From assembly GCF_000185905.1 (NCBI RefSeq), contig NC_014923.1, positions 3,433,501 through 3,497,500 on the forward strand: a stretch of DNA of 64,000 nucleotides. The letters run 5' to 3'. Positions 49,770-59,882 of the stretch are shown piece by piece. Position numbers and translations under genes: made by a program. The stretch is from Mesorhizobium ciceri biovar biserrulae WSM1271. Its GTDB lineage: Bacteria > Pseudomonadota > Alphaproteobacteria > Rhizobiales > Rhizobiaceae. The notes beneath the pieces are model-generated. The model saw only the letters and a list, made by a program, of their open reading frames with translations, did not search any database and was not told where the DNA came from. Each line of letters starts with the position of its first letter. The stretch's first letter is position 1.

Positions 49770-51212
49770 TCATTCCGTGTTCATCTGTGCGCCGTGGCCG
49801 CTGACATGGGCGCCGTCCTGGGGTGTCAGCTTGAGATAGGCGAGCAGCGCGCAGAGCGTGATGATGCCCTCGATCACGAACAGGATGCGGAAATCGTCGG
49901 CGACGGCGGGGCCGCCGCCCGCCAGAAACGACAATGCCGCGGCGGCCAGGCCGACGCTGATCGCCACCGCCAGCTGCCATAATATGTAATAGAGCGCGCT
50001 GAAACGGGCGAGCTGCTCGGGCGCGATGTCGGAATAGGCGAGGTTGCCGGTCGAGGCCCATTGCGCGGAGCGGAAGACGCCGAAGACGAAGATGTAAGTG
50101 AGCACGATCCACACCGGCGTCGTCGCCTGCATCAGCGCGAAGCCGGCAACCAGGGCGGCGACGATGGGCGTGTTGTAGACCAGCACGCGGCGAAAGCCGA
50201 AACGGTTGAGGACACGCGGCATGAAGAACCGCATGGCCACCGAGCCGACCGCGGCTACGAAGGTCAGCGATCCCGCCTGCACCGCGCTCATGCCGAAGCC
50301 GAGCTGGAACATCAGCGGCAGCAGGAAGACGACCGAGCTAAGGCCGATCGTGTCCAGCCCGCCGCCGGTGAGGAACGAAATGCGGAAGGTACGGATGCGC
50401 AACAGCTTGAGATCGAGCAGCGGATTGCGCACGCGCAGGCAGTAGAACGAGGCGATGGTCAGGATGACGAGCGCCAGCGCCAGTTCGCCGGCGATGATGC
50501 CGCCCGCGGCGTCCTTGGCGGCAAGCGAATCCATGCCGAAGACCAGCAGGACCATGCCGCTGCCGACCAGCAGGAAGCCCGGAAAATCGAACGGCGTGCG
50601 CACGGGCTTGGTCATCGTCGGAAACAGCGAGGCGGCAAGAATTGCCGCCGCCAGCGCGAACGGCACGTTGATGAAGAAGATCCAGCGCCAGGAAATGTAG
50701 GTGGTCAGCGCACCGCCGACGAGCGGACCGACCAACGGTCCGGACTGGCCGGCCAGCGAGATGTACATGTTGATCTTGAGCGTTCGGCTGCGCGGAAAAG
50801 TCGACAGGATGACGACCTGGCCTAGTGTGCCCATCAAGGCGCCGCCGAAGCCTTGCAACGCACGCGCACCAACCAGCGTCCAGATGTTGTCGGACAGCCC
50901 GCAAAGCGCCGACGAGGCGGCGAACACCAGCAAGGCAAAGCAGTAGACGTTGCGCAGGCCGAAGCGGTCGGCGGCCCAGCCGCCAAGCGGCATCGAGATG
51001 ATCAGGCTGGCGACATAGACGGTGATCAGCAGGCCGAGCTGGCTGGGCGGACGGCCGAGGCTTTCGCTGATGCCCGGCAGCGCGGTCACCACGACATTCT
51101 GGTCGAGGCTGGTCATGAACACGCCGCAGGCGACCGTCAGCGGCAGCAGGAGCAAGGCTCTGGCCGGCACATCGGCGCGATCCGTGGCGCCGGCGGATAG
51201 TTCTGCGGTCAT
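49770..51212 (-). CDS. DHA2-family MFS multidrug-type exporter
   Basis: A protein of about 480 residues with about 14 hydrophobic segments. The family opening VFMTSLDQNVVVTALPGI contains the DHA2 motif D1-like stretch, and GGWAADRFGLRNVY is motif A. Substrate unknown. The start is uncertain: ATG 51212 gives 19 residues before helix 1, which is usual; ATG 51263 or 51290 would lengthen the N-terminus. None has a clear ribosome site. It is convergent with the nitroreductase gene, 11 bp apart. Confidence 0.82.
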   Translation of the reverse strand: MTAELSAGATDRADVPARALLLLPLTVACGVFMTSLDQNVVVTALPGISESLGRPPSQLGLLITVYVASLIISMPLGGWAADRFGLRNVYCFALLVFAASSALCGLSDNIWTLVGARALQGFGGALMGTLGQVVILSTFPRSRTLKINMYISLAGQSGPLVGPLVGGALTTYISWRWIFFINVPFALAAAILAASLFPTMTKPVRTPFDFPGFLLVGSGMVLLVFGMDSLAAKDAAGGIIAGELALALVILTIASFYCLRVRNPLLDLKLLRIRTFRISFLTGGGLDTIGLSSVVFLLPLMFQLGFGMSAVQAGSLTFVAAVGSVAMRFFMPRVLNRFGFRRVLVYNTPIVAALVAGFALMQATTPVWIVLTYIFVFGVFRSAQWASTGNLAYSDIAPEQLARFSALYYILWQLAVAISVGLAAAALSFLAGGGPAVADDFRILFVIEGIITLCALLAYLKLTPQDGAHVSGHGAQMNTE

Positions 51213-51385
51213 GGAGATGTTCGAACCAAACGAATGTGCCGACTCTTGAAGAAGGGATTTCATATCCCTGGGCCGGTTGGGCGGCCGCATTTTCGCACCA
51301 TGGGCGCCTGCGGCCTGAGTCTCTAGCGGCAGAAACGGCTGGCGTTGATGCCAGAAGCAGGAGCGATGCGACCTTTCGGCGCCGC

Positions 51386-51973
51386 CTATTGCACCTCGTA
51401 GCCGACTTCCTCGCTGGCGTGGCAGAGCGCCTTCCAGAACGAGCGTGCAAACGAGCGGAAGACATAGATGTCGAACTGGTCGGCGCCGGTGCGCTGGATC
51501 TGGGCGAAGACGTCGTGATGAGCGGTCGAGCGGCCGGCGCCATTGGGAAAGGCCGGCAGCGAAAAGTCGATGGCGAAGAATTTCGCCAGCACCCATTCGG
51601 CCTTCGGCCCGGCAATGCGGATGGCGGTGCGGCCGTGCGAGAGATCGGTCACCGTGCCGATGGCCGAGGTCACCACCTTGGCAAAGGCAGCGGCCAGCCC
51701 TTCGGCCTCGTCGGCAACGGTGAACTTTCCCGGCGCGAAGCCGAACACTGACTTGACCCCGTCGCTCACTCCGCCGCCGGCGCCATCGGGAAGCGCCAGC
51801 CCGGTGACGGTGCGGATGGCTGCGATCAGCCTCTTCTCCTCGCCGGGCCAGGCGGCGAGTTGCACGATCGAGCCCGGCCTCGTCTCGGTCAGGATGATCT
51901 CGACGCCATGCTCGAAATTGCCGTGCGAGCCGACGTGAAATTCCGGCTCAAGCGGGGATTGGTGCTCAACCAT
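51386..51973 (-). CDS. soxG: Sarcosine oxidase gamma subunit
   Basis: A 195-residue subunit of heterotetrameric sarcosine oxidase. The family pattern is visible in SHGRTAIRIAGPKAEWVLAK and the C-terminal FDIYVFRSFARSFWKAL. The ATG at 51973 overlaps the end of soxA. It is the last gene of the soxBDAG operon. No terminator with a T-tract follows, although a short CTGGC/GCCAG hairpin is near 51330. Confidence 0.92.
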   Translation of the reverse strand: MVEHQSPLEPEFHVGSHGNFEHGVEIILTETRPGSIVQLAAWPGEEKRLIAAIRTVTGLALPDGAGGGVSDGVKSVFGFAPGKFTVADEAEGLAAAFAKVVTSAIGTVTDLSHGRTAIRIAGPKAEWVLAKFFAIDFSLPAFPNGAGRSTAHHDVFAQIQRTGADQFDIYVFRSFARSFWKALCHASEEVGYEVQ

Positions 51974-54959
51974 GCATGCGGCTCCCGTCCGGATCGAAGA
52001 AGTGGTTGGAGACGATCTCGACCGGTCCGAACCGGTTGCGCAAGGGATCGGAGACGTGGGCGCGCGTGCCGTGCCGTGCCTTGCCGCCCTCGACCAGCGC
52101 CAGCGCGATATGTCTGCCGAGCGCCGGCGAATAGCAGCAGGCGGTGATATGGCCGATGGAGTCGTGCGGATTGGCTTCGTCAACCTCCTCGACGATGTGG
52201 GCGCCACCGTTGAGCGGCCGGTTATCGAGAGCGATCAGGCCGACCAGTTCGAGGCGGTCCGATGCGATCAAGCCTTCGCGGTCCATCATCGCCGAGCCGA
52301 TGAACGGCTTCTTCTTCGACAGCATCCAGTCGAGATGCAGGTCGCGCGCCGTGGTGCGGCCGTCGATCTCGGCGCCGGTGACATGGCCCTTTTCGATGCG
52401 CATGGTGCCCAATGCCTCAAGACCGTAGGTGACCAGCCCGAACGGCTTGCCGGCTTCGACAAGCGCTTTCCAGACATGGGTGCCATGGCCGGCGCCGGAA
52501 TAGACCTCGAAGGCCATTTCACCGGAGAAGGACAGCCGGCAGATCATCACCGGCACGCCTGATATTTCGCCGCGCACGATGCCCATGAAGGGCAAGGTGG
52601 CGTTGTCGACCGACGTGCCGGTGACACAGGCGGCGAGGATCTGCCTGGCCTTCGGGCCGCCGATCGCGGCACCTGCCCATTCGTCTGTCACCGAGGTGAC
52701 GTGGACTTTCAGCTCCGGCCAGATCACGTCGAGGAAATATTCCAGATGCTGCATCACCTTGCCGGCGTTGGCCGTGGTGGTGGTCATCAGAAAATCCTGC
52801 TCGCCGAGCCGCCAGGTGGTGCCATCGTCGAAGGCGAGGCCGTCCTCGCGCAGCATCAGCCCGTAGCGGGCCTTGCCGACGGCCAGCGTCGAAAACATGT
52901 TGGTGTAGACGCGGTCGAGGAATGCGGCGGCATCAGGGCCTTGCACCGCGATCTTACCCAGTGTCGAGACATCGACGATGCCGGCGCTTTCGCGCGTCGC
53001 CTTGGCTTCGCGCACATAGGCCTGCTCGACCGTTTCGCCTGAAAGCCCATAGATCATCGGCCGGTACCAGAGGCCGGCGGAATACATCGTCGCGCCATTG
53101 GCCAGATGCCAGTCATGCATCGGCGTCAATCGTTCTGGCTTCAGGTCGCCAAAACGCTCGGCAGCCAGCGAGCCGATCGACACCGGAGCAAAGGGCGGCC
53201 GGAAGCGTGTCGTGCCGACCTCGGGGATCGGCTTGCCCAGCGCCTCGGCCATGATGGCAAGGCCAGGCACGTTGGAGCTCTTGCCCTGGTCGGTCGCCAT
53301 GCCGAGCGTGGTGTAGCGCTTGAGATGCTCGACCGAGACAAAGCCTTCCCGGTGAGCCAGCCGCACGTCCTCGGCCGTGACGTCGTGCTGGAAATCGACA
53401 AAGCTCTTGCCCTTGGCCCTGATCTCGAACACCGGGGCGGGGTCGGGATCGCCAGGCACTGCTTCGACGGTCGGCAGCATGGACGGTGTGCTCTGCCCGC
53501 CTGCGGCGGCGAGGCCGGCGGCGCGGCCTTCGGCGATGGCTTCGGCCGTCGAGAAGCTTCCGGTGAAGGCGCCTGCGCCGATCCAGCTCTGTGTCGGCTT
53601 TGGCGGCAGGAAAGCTTGCCGCGCGGCGTTCCATTCCGCCTTGGCGCCGGCCTGGCTGGCCAGATGGATGGTCGGCGACCAGCCGCCGGACATCAGCAGG
53701 CAATCGGCATGGATACTGCGTGCATCACCGATGAGTGCCCCATTGGCCAGGTCGAAGCGCTGCAGCTTGAGGCCGGACAGCGCCTTGCCGCCTTCGGTGG
53801 CGACGACGGCATGGCCGGCAAAGATCTCTGCCTCGGCTTCCGCGGCCAGCTTGCGCATCTCCGGCGAAAGTTCCGGCCTGACATCGGCGATGGCGACGAC
53901 CGCGGCACCGGCCTTCTTCAAGGCGACAGCCGCCCTATAGGCGCTGTCATTGTTGGTGAACAACGCGATCCGCTCGCCCGGCAGCACGCCGAATTCGTTG
54001 GCATAGCGCTCGGCGGCATGCGCCAGCATCACGCCTGGCCGGTCATTGCCGGGGAAGATGAGCGGCCGCTCGAACGCACCAGTGGCGAGGACCACGGATT
54101 TGGCGCGGATCGCCCAATAGCGATGGCGCGGCTCGCCCTTGCCGGGGTGCTCCTTATGGTCGCTGACCCGTTCGAGCGCGGCAAGCGTGTTGTTGTCGTA
54201 GTAACCCCACACCGTGGTGCGCGGCAGAAGCCGGACATTGTCGCGGCCTGCGAGCTGGGCGACGGTGCGCCGCGCCCAATCGGCGGCAGGCGCGCCATCG
54301 ATCGTTTCCTCGGACCAGTTGGCCGAACCGCCGAAATGCGGCTCGAGATCGGCCAGCATGACGCGCGCACCCTGATCGGCGGCGGCCTTGGTGGCCATCA
54401 GGCCGGCCGGCCCCGAGCCGACGACCAGCACGTCGCAAAAGGCGTTCATGCGTTCGTAGCGGGCCGGGTCTTTCGCCGATCCGGCACTGCCGAGACCGGC
54501 TGCGCGGCGGATGAAGTGTTCGCAGAACATCCAGAAACGCGTGCCCTTGAGCGGGCCGAACACCGGTCCCATGAAGGTCTTGTAGTAGAACCCGGCCGAC
54601 AGGATCTTGCCGCCGAGCTGGTTGACGGCGTTGATGTCCCAGGCAAGCGAGGGAAAGCGGTTCTGGCTGATGGCAACCAGCCCGTCATGGATCTCAACCA
54701 TGGTCGCTGGAATGTTGGGCTCGCGAACCTCGCCCTTCAGCACTGTCACCAGAGCGTTGGGTTCCTCGACGCCTGCGGTGAGCAGGCCGCGTGGGCGGTG
54801 GTATTTGAACGAACGCCCGTACAACGTGACGCCCTTGGCCAGCAGGGCTGACGCCAGCGTGTCGCCGGCATGGCCGGTGTAGGCCGTGCCGTCGAAGGTG
54901 AAGCGGATGGTTTTCAGCCGGTCGATGCGGCCGCCGGTGTCGGCGCGGCGCGGGCTCAT
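51966..54959 (-). CDS. soxA: Sarcosine oxidase alpha subunit
   Basis: A 997-residue subunit. The N-terminal 2Fe-2S-like fold (FTFDGTAYTGHAGDTLASAL, then LYGRSFKYHRPRGLL) has lost cluster cysteines as in the family. An NAD-binding Rossmann domain follows (DVLVVGSGPAGLMATKAA, about residue 177), and a GcvT-like C-terminal third binds tetrahydrofolate, so that the methyl group of sarcosine leaves as 5,10-methylene-THF. The length matches known SoxA. The ATG at 54959 overlaps the soxD stop. Confidence 0.96.
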   Translation of the reverse strand: MSPRRADTGGRIDRLKTIRFTFDGTAYTGHAGDTLASALLAKGVTLYGRSFKYHRPRGLLTAGVEEPNALVTVLKGEVREPNIPATMVEIHDGLVAISQNRFPSLAWDINAVNQLGGKILSAGFYYKTFMGPVFGPLKGTRFWMFCEHFIRRAAGLGSAGSAKDPARYERMNAFCDVLVVGSGPAGLMATKAAADQGARVMLADLEPHFGGSANWSEETIDGAPAADWARRTVAQLAGRDNVRLLPRTTVWGYYDNNTLAALERVSDHKEHPGKGEPRHRYWAIRAKSVVLATGAFERPLIFPGNDRPGVMLAHAAERYANEFGVLPGERIALFTNNDSAYRAAVALKKAGAAVVAIADVRPELSPEMRKLAAEAEAEIFAGHAVVATEGGKALSGLKLQRFDLANGALIGDARSIHADCLLMSGGWSPTIHLASQAGAKAEWNAARQAFLPPKPTQSWIGAGAFTGSFSTAEAIAEGRAAGLAAAGGQSTPSMLPTVEAVPGDPDPAPVFEIRAKGKSFVDFQHDVTAEDVRLAHREGFVSVEHLKRYTTLGMATDQGKSSNVPGLAIMAEALGKPIPEVGTTRFRPPFAPVSIGSLAAERFGDLKPERLTPMHDWHLANGATMYSAGLWYRPMIYGLSGETVEQAYVREAKATRESAGIVDVSTLGKIAVQGPDAAAFLDRVYTNMFSTLAVGKARYGLMLREDGLAFDDGTTWRLGEQDFLMTTTTANAGKVMQHLEYFLDVIWPELKVHVTSVTDEWAGAAIGGPKARQILAACVTGTSVDNATLPFMGIVRGEISGVPVMICRLSFSGEMAFEVYSGAGHGTHVWKALVEAGKPFGLVTYGLEALGTMRIEKGHVTGAEIDGRTTARDLHLDWMLSKKKPFIGSAMMDREGLIASDRLELVGLIALDNRPLNGGAHIVEEVDEANPHDSIGHITACCYSPALGRHIALALVEGGKARHGTRAHVSDPLRNRFGPVEIVSNHFFDPDGSRMHG

Positions 54960-55252
54960 GCCTTGTCCTCCGCCTTGTGGCGGGCGGCCGACCCATGATC
55001 GCCGCGCGCAAAGGCAACGCTGGAAATCTCATGCGTCAGCGTGTTGCGCACGACCTTGAGATGCGCGCGGCAGCCGCCGGAATGTTGCCAGATCTCATTG
55101 TGGTCGCCGGCCGGATTCAGCCGGTCATAGACATAGGCGTTCCACGCCTCGAAATTCTGCGAGGCGGGGTCGGGACGCTCACGATTGCCGTCACCCTGAT
55201 AGGTGAACTCGATGACGTCGCGCGGGCCGCAATAGGGGCAAGTGATCAACAT
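54956..55252 (-). CDS. soxD: Sarcosine oxidase delta subunit
   Basis: A 98-residue zinc-binding subunit. The zinc ligands are Cys5 and Cys8 in CPYCGPRD together with the HSGGCRAHLKVVRN motif (His57, Cys61). It lies between soxB and soxA in the canonical order. Confidence 0.95.
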   Translation of the reverse strand: MLITCPYCGPRDVIEFTYQGDGNRERPDPASQNFEAWNAYVYDRLNPAGDHNEIWQHSGGCRAHLKVVRNTLTHEISSVAFARGDHGSAARHKAEDKA

Positions 55253-55269
55253 TGGACTCTACCTATTGC

Positions 55270-56529
55270 CTAATGCAGCCGCGGGTTTGCACCCTGGCCC
55301 TTGTCGTCGATCACCAGCCCGCGGTGGAAGCGGTCGAGCGTGAAGGGCGCGTTGAGGTCGTGCGGCTGGTCCTTGGCGATGGTCCAGGCGAAGCACCAGC
55401 CGGAAGCCGGCGTCGCCTTGAAGCCGCCATAGCACCAGCCGCAGTTGAGATACATGCCGGGCAGGGGGCCGGCGGTGATGATCGGCGAGCCGTCCATCGA
55501 CATATCGCAAACACCGCCCCAGGAGCGCAGCATGCGCACGCGCGCGAGGCCCGGAAACAACGCCAGCATTTCGCTCATCACCTCGTCGACGACAGGCAGA
55601 TTGCCGCGCTGGGCGTAGCTGTTGTAGCCGTCGATGTCGCCGCCATAGATGAGGCCGCCCTTGTCCGACTGCGACATGTAGAAATGGCCCATGCCGAAGG
55701 TGACGACCGTGTCGATGAAGGGTTTCAGCGATTCCGTGACGAAGGCCTGCAGCACATGGCTCTCGATCGGCATCGTCTCGATGCCGGCCATCTGCATGAC
55801 GCGTCCGGTGCTGCCGGCGACCGCCACGGCCACCTTCCTGGCGCGGATGTCGCCGCGCGAAGTGGTGACGCCTGATATGCGGTCGCCGTCGCGCAGGAAG
55901 CCGGTGACCTCGCAATTTTCGATGATGTCGACGCCGCGCCTGTCCGCGCCGCGCGCATAGCCCCAGGCCACCGCATCGTGGCGGGCGGTGCCGGCGCGGC
56001 GCTGCATCAGGCCGCCGACCACCGGGAAGCGAGCGCTGTCGGAGATATCGAGCGCCGGAATCAGGCGTTTGATCTCAGTCTTCGTCATCAGTTCGGCATC
56101 GACGCCGAGATGGCGCATGGCGTTGCCGCGCCTTGCATAGTCGTCGAACTGGGCCGGCGTGTGCGCCAGGTTCAGGCAGCCGCGCTGCGAGAACATGACA
56201 TTGTAGTTGAGCTCGTGCGACAGGTTCTCCCACAGCTTCATCGAGTGTTCGTAGAAGCGGGTGTTGGCAGGCAGCAGATAATTCGAGCGCACGGCCGTGG
56301 TGTTGCGGCCGACATTGCCGGAACCGAGCCAGCCCTTTTCCACAACGGCGACATTGGTGATGCCGTGTTCCTTGGCAAGATAATAGGCGGTCGCCAGCCC
56401 ATGACCGCCGCCACCGATGATGATGACGTCATAGGACGCCTTCGGGTCAGGCTTGCGCCATGCCGGCTTCCAATCCTTGTTTCCCTTGAGCGCGTTCGCG
56501 AGCAGCGAAAAGGCCGAGTACTCTGCCAT
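55270..56529 (-). CDS. soxB: Sarcosine oxidase beta subunit
   Basis: A 419-residue subunit with the FAD-binding Rossmann motif DVIIIGGGGHGLATAYYLAK (about residue 33) and the histidine in RHDAVAWGYARGAD that bears covalent FMN in the family. Together the complex oxidises sarcosine to glycine with O2, giving H2O2 and methylene-THF. The ATG at 56529 starts the typical MAEYSAFSLLANAL end; an ATG at 56538 adds three residues. Confidence 0.96.
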   Translation of the reverse strand: MAEYSAFSLLANALKGNKDWKPAWRKPDPKASYDVIIIGGGGHGLATAYYLAKEHGITNVAVVEKGWLGSGNVGRNTTAVRSNYLLPANTRFYEHSMKLWENLSHELNYNVMFSQRGCLNLAHTPAQFDDYARRGNAMRHLGVDAELMTKTEIKRLIPALDISDSARFPVVGGLMQRRAGTARHDAVAWGYARGADRRGVDIIENCEVTGFLRDGDRISGVTTSRGDIRARKVAVAVAGSTGRVMQMAGIETMPIESHVLQAFVTESLKPFIDTVVTFGMGHFYMSQSDKGGLIYGGDIDGYNSYAQRGNLPVVDEVMSEMLALFPGLARVRMLRSWGGVCDMSMDGSPIITAGPLPGMYLNCGWCYGGFKATPASGWCFAWTIAKDQPHDLNAPFTLDRFHRGLVIDDKGQGANPRLH

Positions 56530-56631
56530 TGATGTCATCCGGTTCGGGCGATGCGGCAGACTATAGAGCAGGCCGCATCCGCAAAGCCAATATTGCGCCA
56601 TCGCCTTTCGACTGGCCGACGCCCGGGATGG

Positions 56632-56652
56632 GATCACTCGGCGTGAGTGATC
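56632..56652. promoter_or_regulatory. Inverted repeat between soxB and the DUF3772 gene
   Basis: GATCACTC-GGCGT-GAGTGATC is a perfect 8-bp inverted repeat. Beside it TGATCGGTTGGG (from about 56649) and TGATCGGATGGG (from about 56664) are direct repeats with one mismatch. The site lies in the 222-bp divergent gap, about 100 bp from each start, where an operator would be expected. Confidence 0.5.
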
Positions 56653-56751
56653 GGTTGGGGCCAATGATCGGATGGGCTCGCGATACGACGGCTTGCCCCA
56701 TGATAGGGCCGTCTTTATCAAGGACAGGCTTTCAAATTGCCTTTGCCGCCG

Positions 56752-59256
56752 ATGAGTCGCCAACAAATCATGCTTTTCCGATTGCTTCGTCTCATCCTGG
56801 TACTCACGCTGGTCGTTTCGGCGCCGCTTTCGTTTAAGGCGATGGCGCAAGCGCTCGGCCAGGGCTCGGCCGGTTTGGTCGCCGATCAGCAAAAGGTCAT
56901 CCAGGATCTAACGGCCAAGACGGACGATCTCGAGAAGAAGATACAGCAGGACGGTGAGGACGATGCCTCACTCGTGGAGATCCGTCTGCAGCTGGAGGAC
57001 CTGTCGCGGGCGGCACTCACCAGTGCGCTGGTATTCCGCTCGCGGCTCACCGAGATCAACAATCGCATCGAGGTGCTGGGTCCTCCACCGGCGGCGGGCC
57101 AGCCGCAGGAGCCCGACATCGTGACGGGCGAGCGTCAGGCGCTTGCATCGGAAAAGGCCGAGATCAACGCGGTCGTTGCCAGCGCACAGAACCTGTCGAT
57201 CCGCATCAGTGGGCTGATCGACAAGATCGGCAATATGCGTAGCGAGCTGTTCCGCAATCTTTTGACCAAGCGCTACGTGCTGTCGGATGCGCTGAGCCCG
57301 CAGGTGTTTTCCGACGCCCGCGACGAGTTCGGCAATCTCTACAAGGCGGTGTCGTCCTGGTTGAGCTTTGCCTTCAAGTTCAAGTTCCAGGCGATCCTGG
57401 CGGCAACCTTCGTGGCGCTCGGGCTGGCGCTGGTGCTGCTGGTTGGCGGCAGGCGCCTGTTCGGGCGGGTGTTCGAAGCCGACCCCACCAATGAGGACCC
57501 ATCCTATCTCAGCCGCCTTTCGGTGGCCTTCTGGTCGACCTTGCTGCCGACGCTGGCGGTTGCCGCCTTTCTTGGATCGACGATTTTCTTTTTCAATTAT
57601 TACAATGTGTTGCGCGGCGACATTGGGCTCTTCCTCAACGCGCTGGCGACCGTCATCGGCGTGGTGTTCTGCGTCAACCGGCTGACCAATGCGGCGCTGG
57701 AACCGCGGCTGCCGAACTGGCGCCTGATCCCGGTCGAAACCGGGCCGGCGCGCTGGCTGGTGCGCCTGGCCACCGCCATGGCCGTGGTCATCAGCGTCAA
57801 CACCTTCCTATCGGTGATCAACGACAAGATGGGTTCGCCGCTGTCGCTGACCATCGCCCGCAGTTTTGTCGCCACCATCATCGTCGGCATCATCCTGATC
57901 CTGATGGCGATGCTGAGGCCGTTCAAGGCGCGCGACGGAAGCTGGCGGCCCTGGCCGGCATGGCTGCGCTACCTGTCGCTGGGCCTTGGCCTATTCACCA
58001 TCATAGCCGCCTTGCTCGGCTATATCGGCCTTGCGCTGTTCGTTTCGCTGCAGGTCGTCGTCACTGGCACAGCCTTGATCACCGCCTATATCGGCTTCCT
58101 GTCGGCGCAGGCGATCGGCGAGGAGGGTGCTTTCGCCAACACCTCCGTCGGGCGCTGGCTGTCGGCCAATTCCAGCTACGAGGATACGGCCCTCGACCAG
58201 CTCGGCCTTGTCGTCAGCGTTGCCATCAATGTGATGATCGTGCTGGTGTTCCTGCCGCTGATCCTGCTGATGTGGGGTTTCCAGCCCGGCGATATCCAGG
58301 CTTGGGCCTACAAGCTCGCAACCGGGATCAACATCGGCTCGGTGACGATCTCGGTCACCGGCATCCTCTCCGGCATCGTCGTCTTCGTCATAGGCTATTT
58401 CCTGACGCGCTGGTTCCAGGGCTGGCTCGACGGCTCGGTCATGGCGCGTGGCAAGGTCGATACCGGCGTGCGCAACTCGATCAGGCTGGCGGTCGGCTAT
58501 GCCGGCGTCGCGCTGGCGGCACTGGTCGGCATCTCGGCGGCGGGCATCGACCTGTCCAGCCTGGCACTGGTCGCCGGCGCTCTTTCCCTCGGTATCGGCT
58601 TTGGCCTGCAGAACGTGGTGTCCAATTTCGTTTCCGGCCTGATCCTTCTGGCCGAGCGGCCGTTCAAGGTGGGCGACTGGATCGTTGCCGGCGACGTCAG
58701 CGGCACGGTCAAGAAGATCAGCGTGCGCGCCACCGAGATCGAAACCTTCCAGCGGCAATCGGTGATCCTGCCCAATTCGAACCTGATCAACAACGCCGTC
58801 GGCAACTGGACGCACCGCAACAAGCTCGGCCGCGTCGACATCAAGGTCGGCGTCGCCTATGGCAGCGACGTCAAGCAGGTTCATGCCGTCCTGCTGGAGA
58901 TCGCCCGCAGCCACCCGATGGTGCTGAAGAACCCCGAACCCTTCGTGCTGTTTTCCAATTTCGGCCCTGCCGCCCTGGAATTCGAAATCCGCGTGTTCCT
59001 GGCCGACGTGATGAACGGCAACATCGCGCAGAACGACATCCGTTTTGCCGTCCTCGAAAAATTCAGCAGCGAACACATCGAGATCCCCTCGACGCCGCGC
59101 GCCGTGGTCGAGGCCCACAAGCCCAAGGCCTGGCCGACGGACGACGACAAGATCGAGGCCGACTTCGCCGAACAGGAGCAGATAAGGGCCGAAGCCGAGG
59201 CGGAGAAGAAGCGACTGGTCAAGTCTCGCAAAACCAAGAAGCCGGACCCGGACTAG
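56752..59256 (+). CDS. MscS-family mechanosensitive channel with N-terminal DUF3772 domain
   Basis: An 834-residue large MscS-type protein. A signal peptide (LFRLLRLILVLTLVVSAPLS) is followed by a periplasmic coiled-coil region (residues about 30-200, DUF3772-like), about ten membrane helices, and the MscS pore helix and beta domain (LVAGALSLGIGFGLQNVVSN, then ERPFKVGDWIVAGDVSGTVK). A charged cytoplasmic tail ends the protein. The start is ambiguous: TTG 56737 has an AGG site, ATG 56752 and ATG 56770 do not. Confidence 0.88.
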   Translation: MSRQQIMLFRLLRLILVLTLVVSAPLSFKAMAQALGQGSAGLVADQQKVIQDLTAKTDDLEKKIQQDGEDDASLVEIRLQLEDLSRAALTSALVFRSRLTEINNRIEVLGPPPAAGQPQEPDIVTGERQALASEKAEINAVVASAQNLSIRISGLIDKIGNMRSELFRNLLTKRYVLSDALSPQVFSDARDEFGNLYKAVSSWLSFAFKFKFQAILAATFVALGLALVLLVGGRRLFGRVFEADPTNEDPSYLSRLSVAFWSTLLPTLAVAAFLGSTIFFFNYYNVLRGDIGLFLNALATVIGVVFCVNRLTNAALEPRLPNWRLIPVETGPARWLVRLATAMAVVISVNTFLSVINDKMGSPLSLTIARSFVATIIVGIILILMAMLRPFKARDGSWRPWPAWLRYLSLGLGLFTIIAALLGYIGLALFVSLQVVVTGTALITAYIGFLSAQAIGEEGAFANTSVGRWLSANSSYEDTALDQLGLVVSVAINVMIVLVFLPLILLMWGFQPGDIQAWAYKLATGINIGSVTISVTGILSGIVVFVIGYFLTRWFQGWLDGSVMARGKVDTGVRNSIRLAVGYAGVALAALVGISAAGIDLSSLALVAGALSLGIGFGLQNVVSNFVSGLILLAERPFKVGDWIVAGDVSGTVKKISVRATEIETFQRQSVILPNSNLINNAVGNWTHRNKLGRVDIKVGVAYGSDVKQVHAVLLEIARSHPMVLKNPEPFVLFSNFGPAALEFEIRVFLADVMNGNIAQNDIRFAVLEKFSSEHIEIPSTPRAVVEAHKPKAWPTDDDKIEADFAEQEQIRAEAEAEKKRLVKSRKTKKPDPD

Positions 59257-59412
59257 GCTCGGACTCCGTCGACCTCAATCCTGCCCGGAATCGATTGCGG
59301 CATGAATGGGGCATTCAGTTGCGGTTCAGCTTCCATCTCATATAAGCTCCATGCAAAGGCGAAAATGCCTTGCCAAATGCAACAGAGGCGGTGGGAACAC
59401 CGATATTGCACC

Positions 59413-59676
59413 ATGTGGAAGTCTCTCGTCGCTGCAGTCGCCCTGGTCGCCGCCATCGGCTCGGTCCATGCCGCGAGCGCGGTCAACAAGGACGCCGAGA
59501 CCCGCACGCTGGTCGTAACGGAGGGCGGCAGCAAGACCGACCTTGCGCTGGCCGGTGGCGAAACGGTTGAGTTCTGCCCGAACGGCTGCTTCGTCACCTT
59601 GCCCAATGGCGATCTCGAAGCCCTGACCGGTTCGGAAACTGTCGAGATCTCGGGCGGTGTCGCCCGCATCAAGTAA
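59413..59676 (+). CDS. Small exported protein of unknown function
   Basis: An 87-residue protein with a clear signal peptide (MWKSLVAAVALVAAIGSVHA) cleaved near residue 20-22. The mature part is acidic, contains two cysteines (EFCPNGCF) likely to form a disulfide, and seems all-beta (TLVVTEGGSKTDLALAGGET). No family recognised. The gene stands alone between the MscS gene and a terminator. Confidence 0.7.
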   Translation: MWKSLVAAVALVAAIGSVHAASAVNKDAETRTLVVTEGGSKTDLALAGGETVEFCPNGCFVTLPNGDLEALTGSETVEISGGVARIK

Positions 59677-59697
59677 TCTTGGCGTCACGATTGTAGA

Positions 59698-59721
59698 GGC
59701 CGGGCATTTGCCCGGCCTTTT
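59698..59721 (+). terminator. Intrinsic terminator after the small exported protein
   Basis: A perfect 8-bp stem GGCCGGGC-ATTT-GCCCGGCC is followed by TTTT (59718-59721), 21 bp after the stop codon. Confidence 0.9.
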
Positions 59722-59882
59722 ATCGTTTCCGGTAGCGGTTGTTTAACAATGACACCGGAAATACCGCCATGGCAGCCGTCTGCAACCGTGCGTTTTAACG
59801 TTCGCTACGCCATCGCCCGCTATACCAGCCTCAAGACGCCGAAAAGCGGCGCGCAACTCTACGCGGGCAGGGCAGGACGGAC

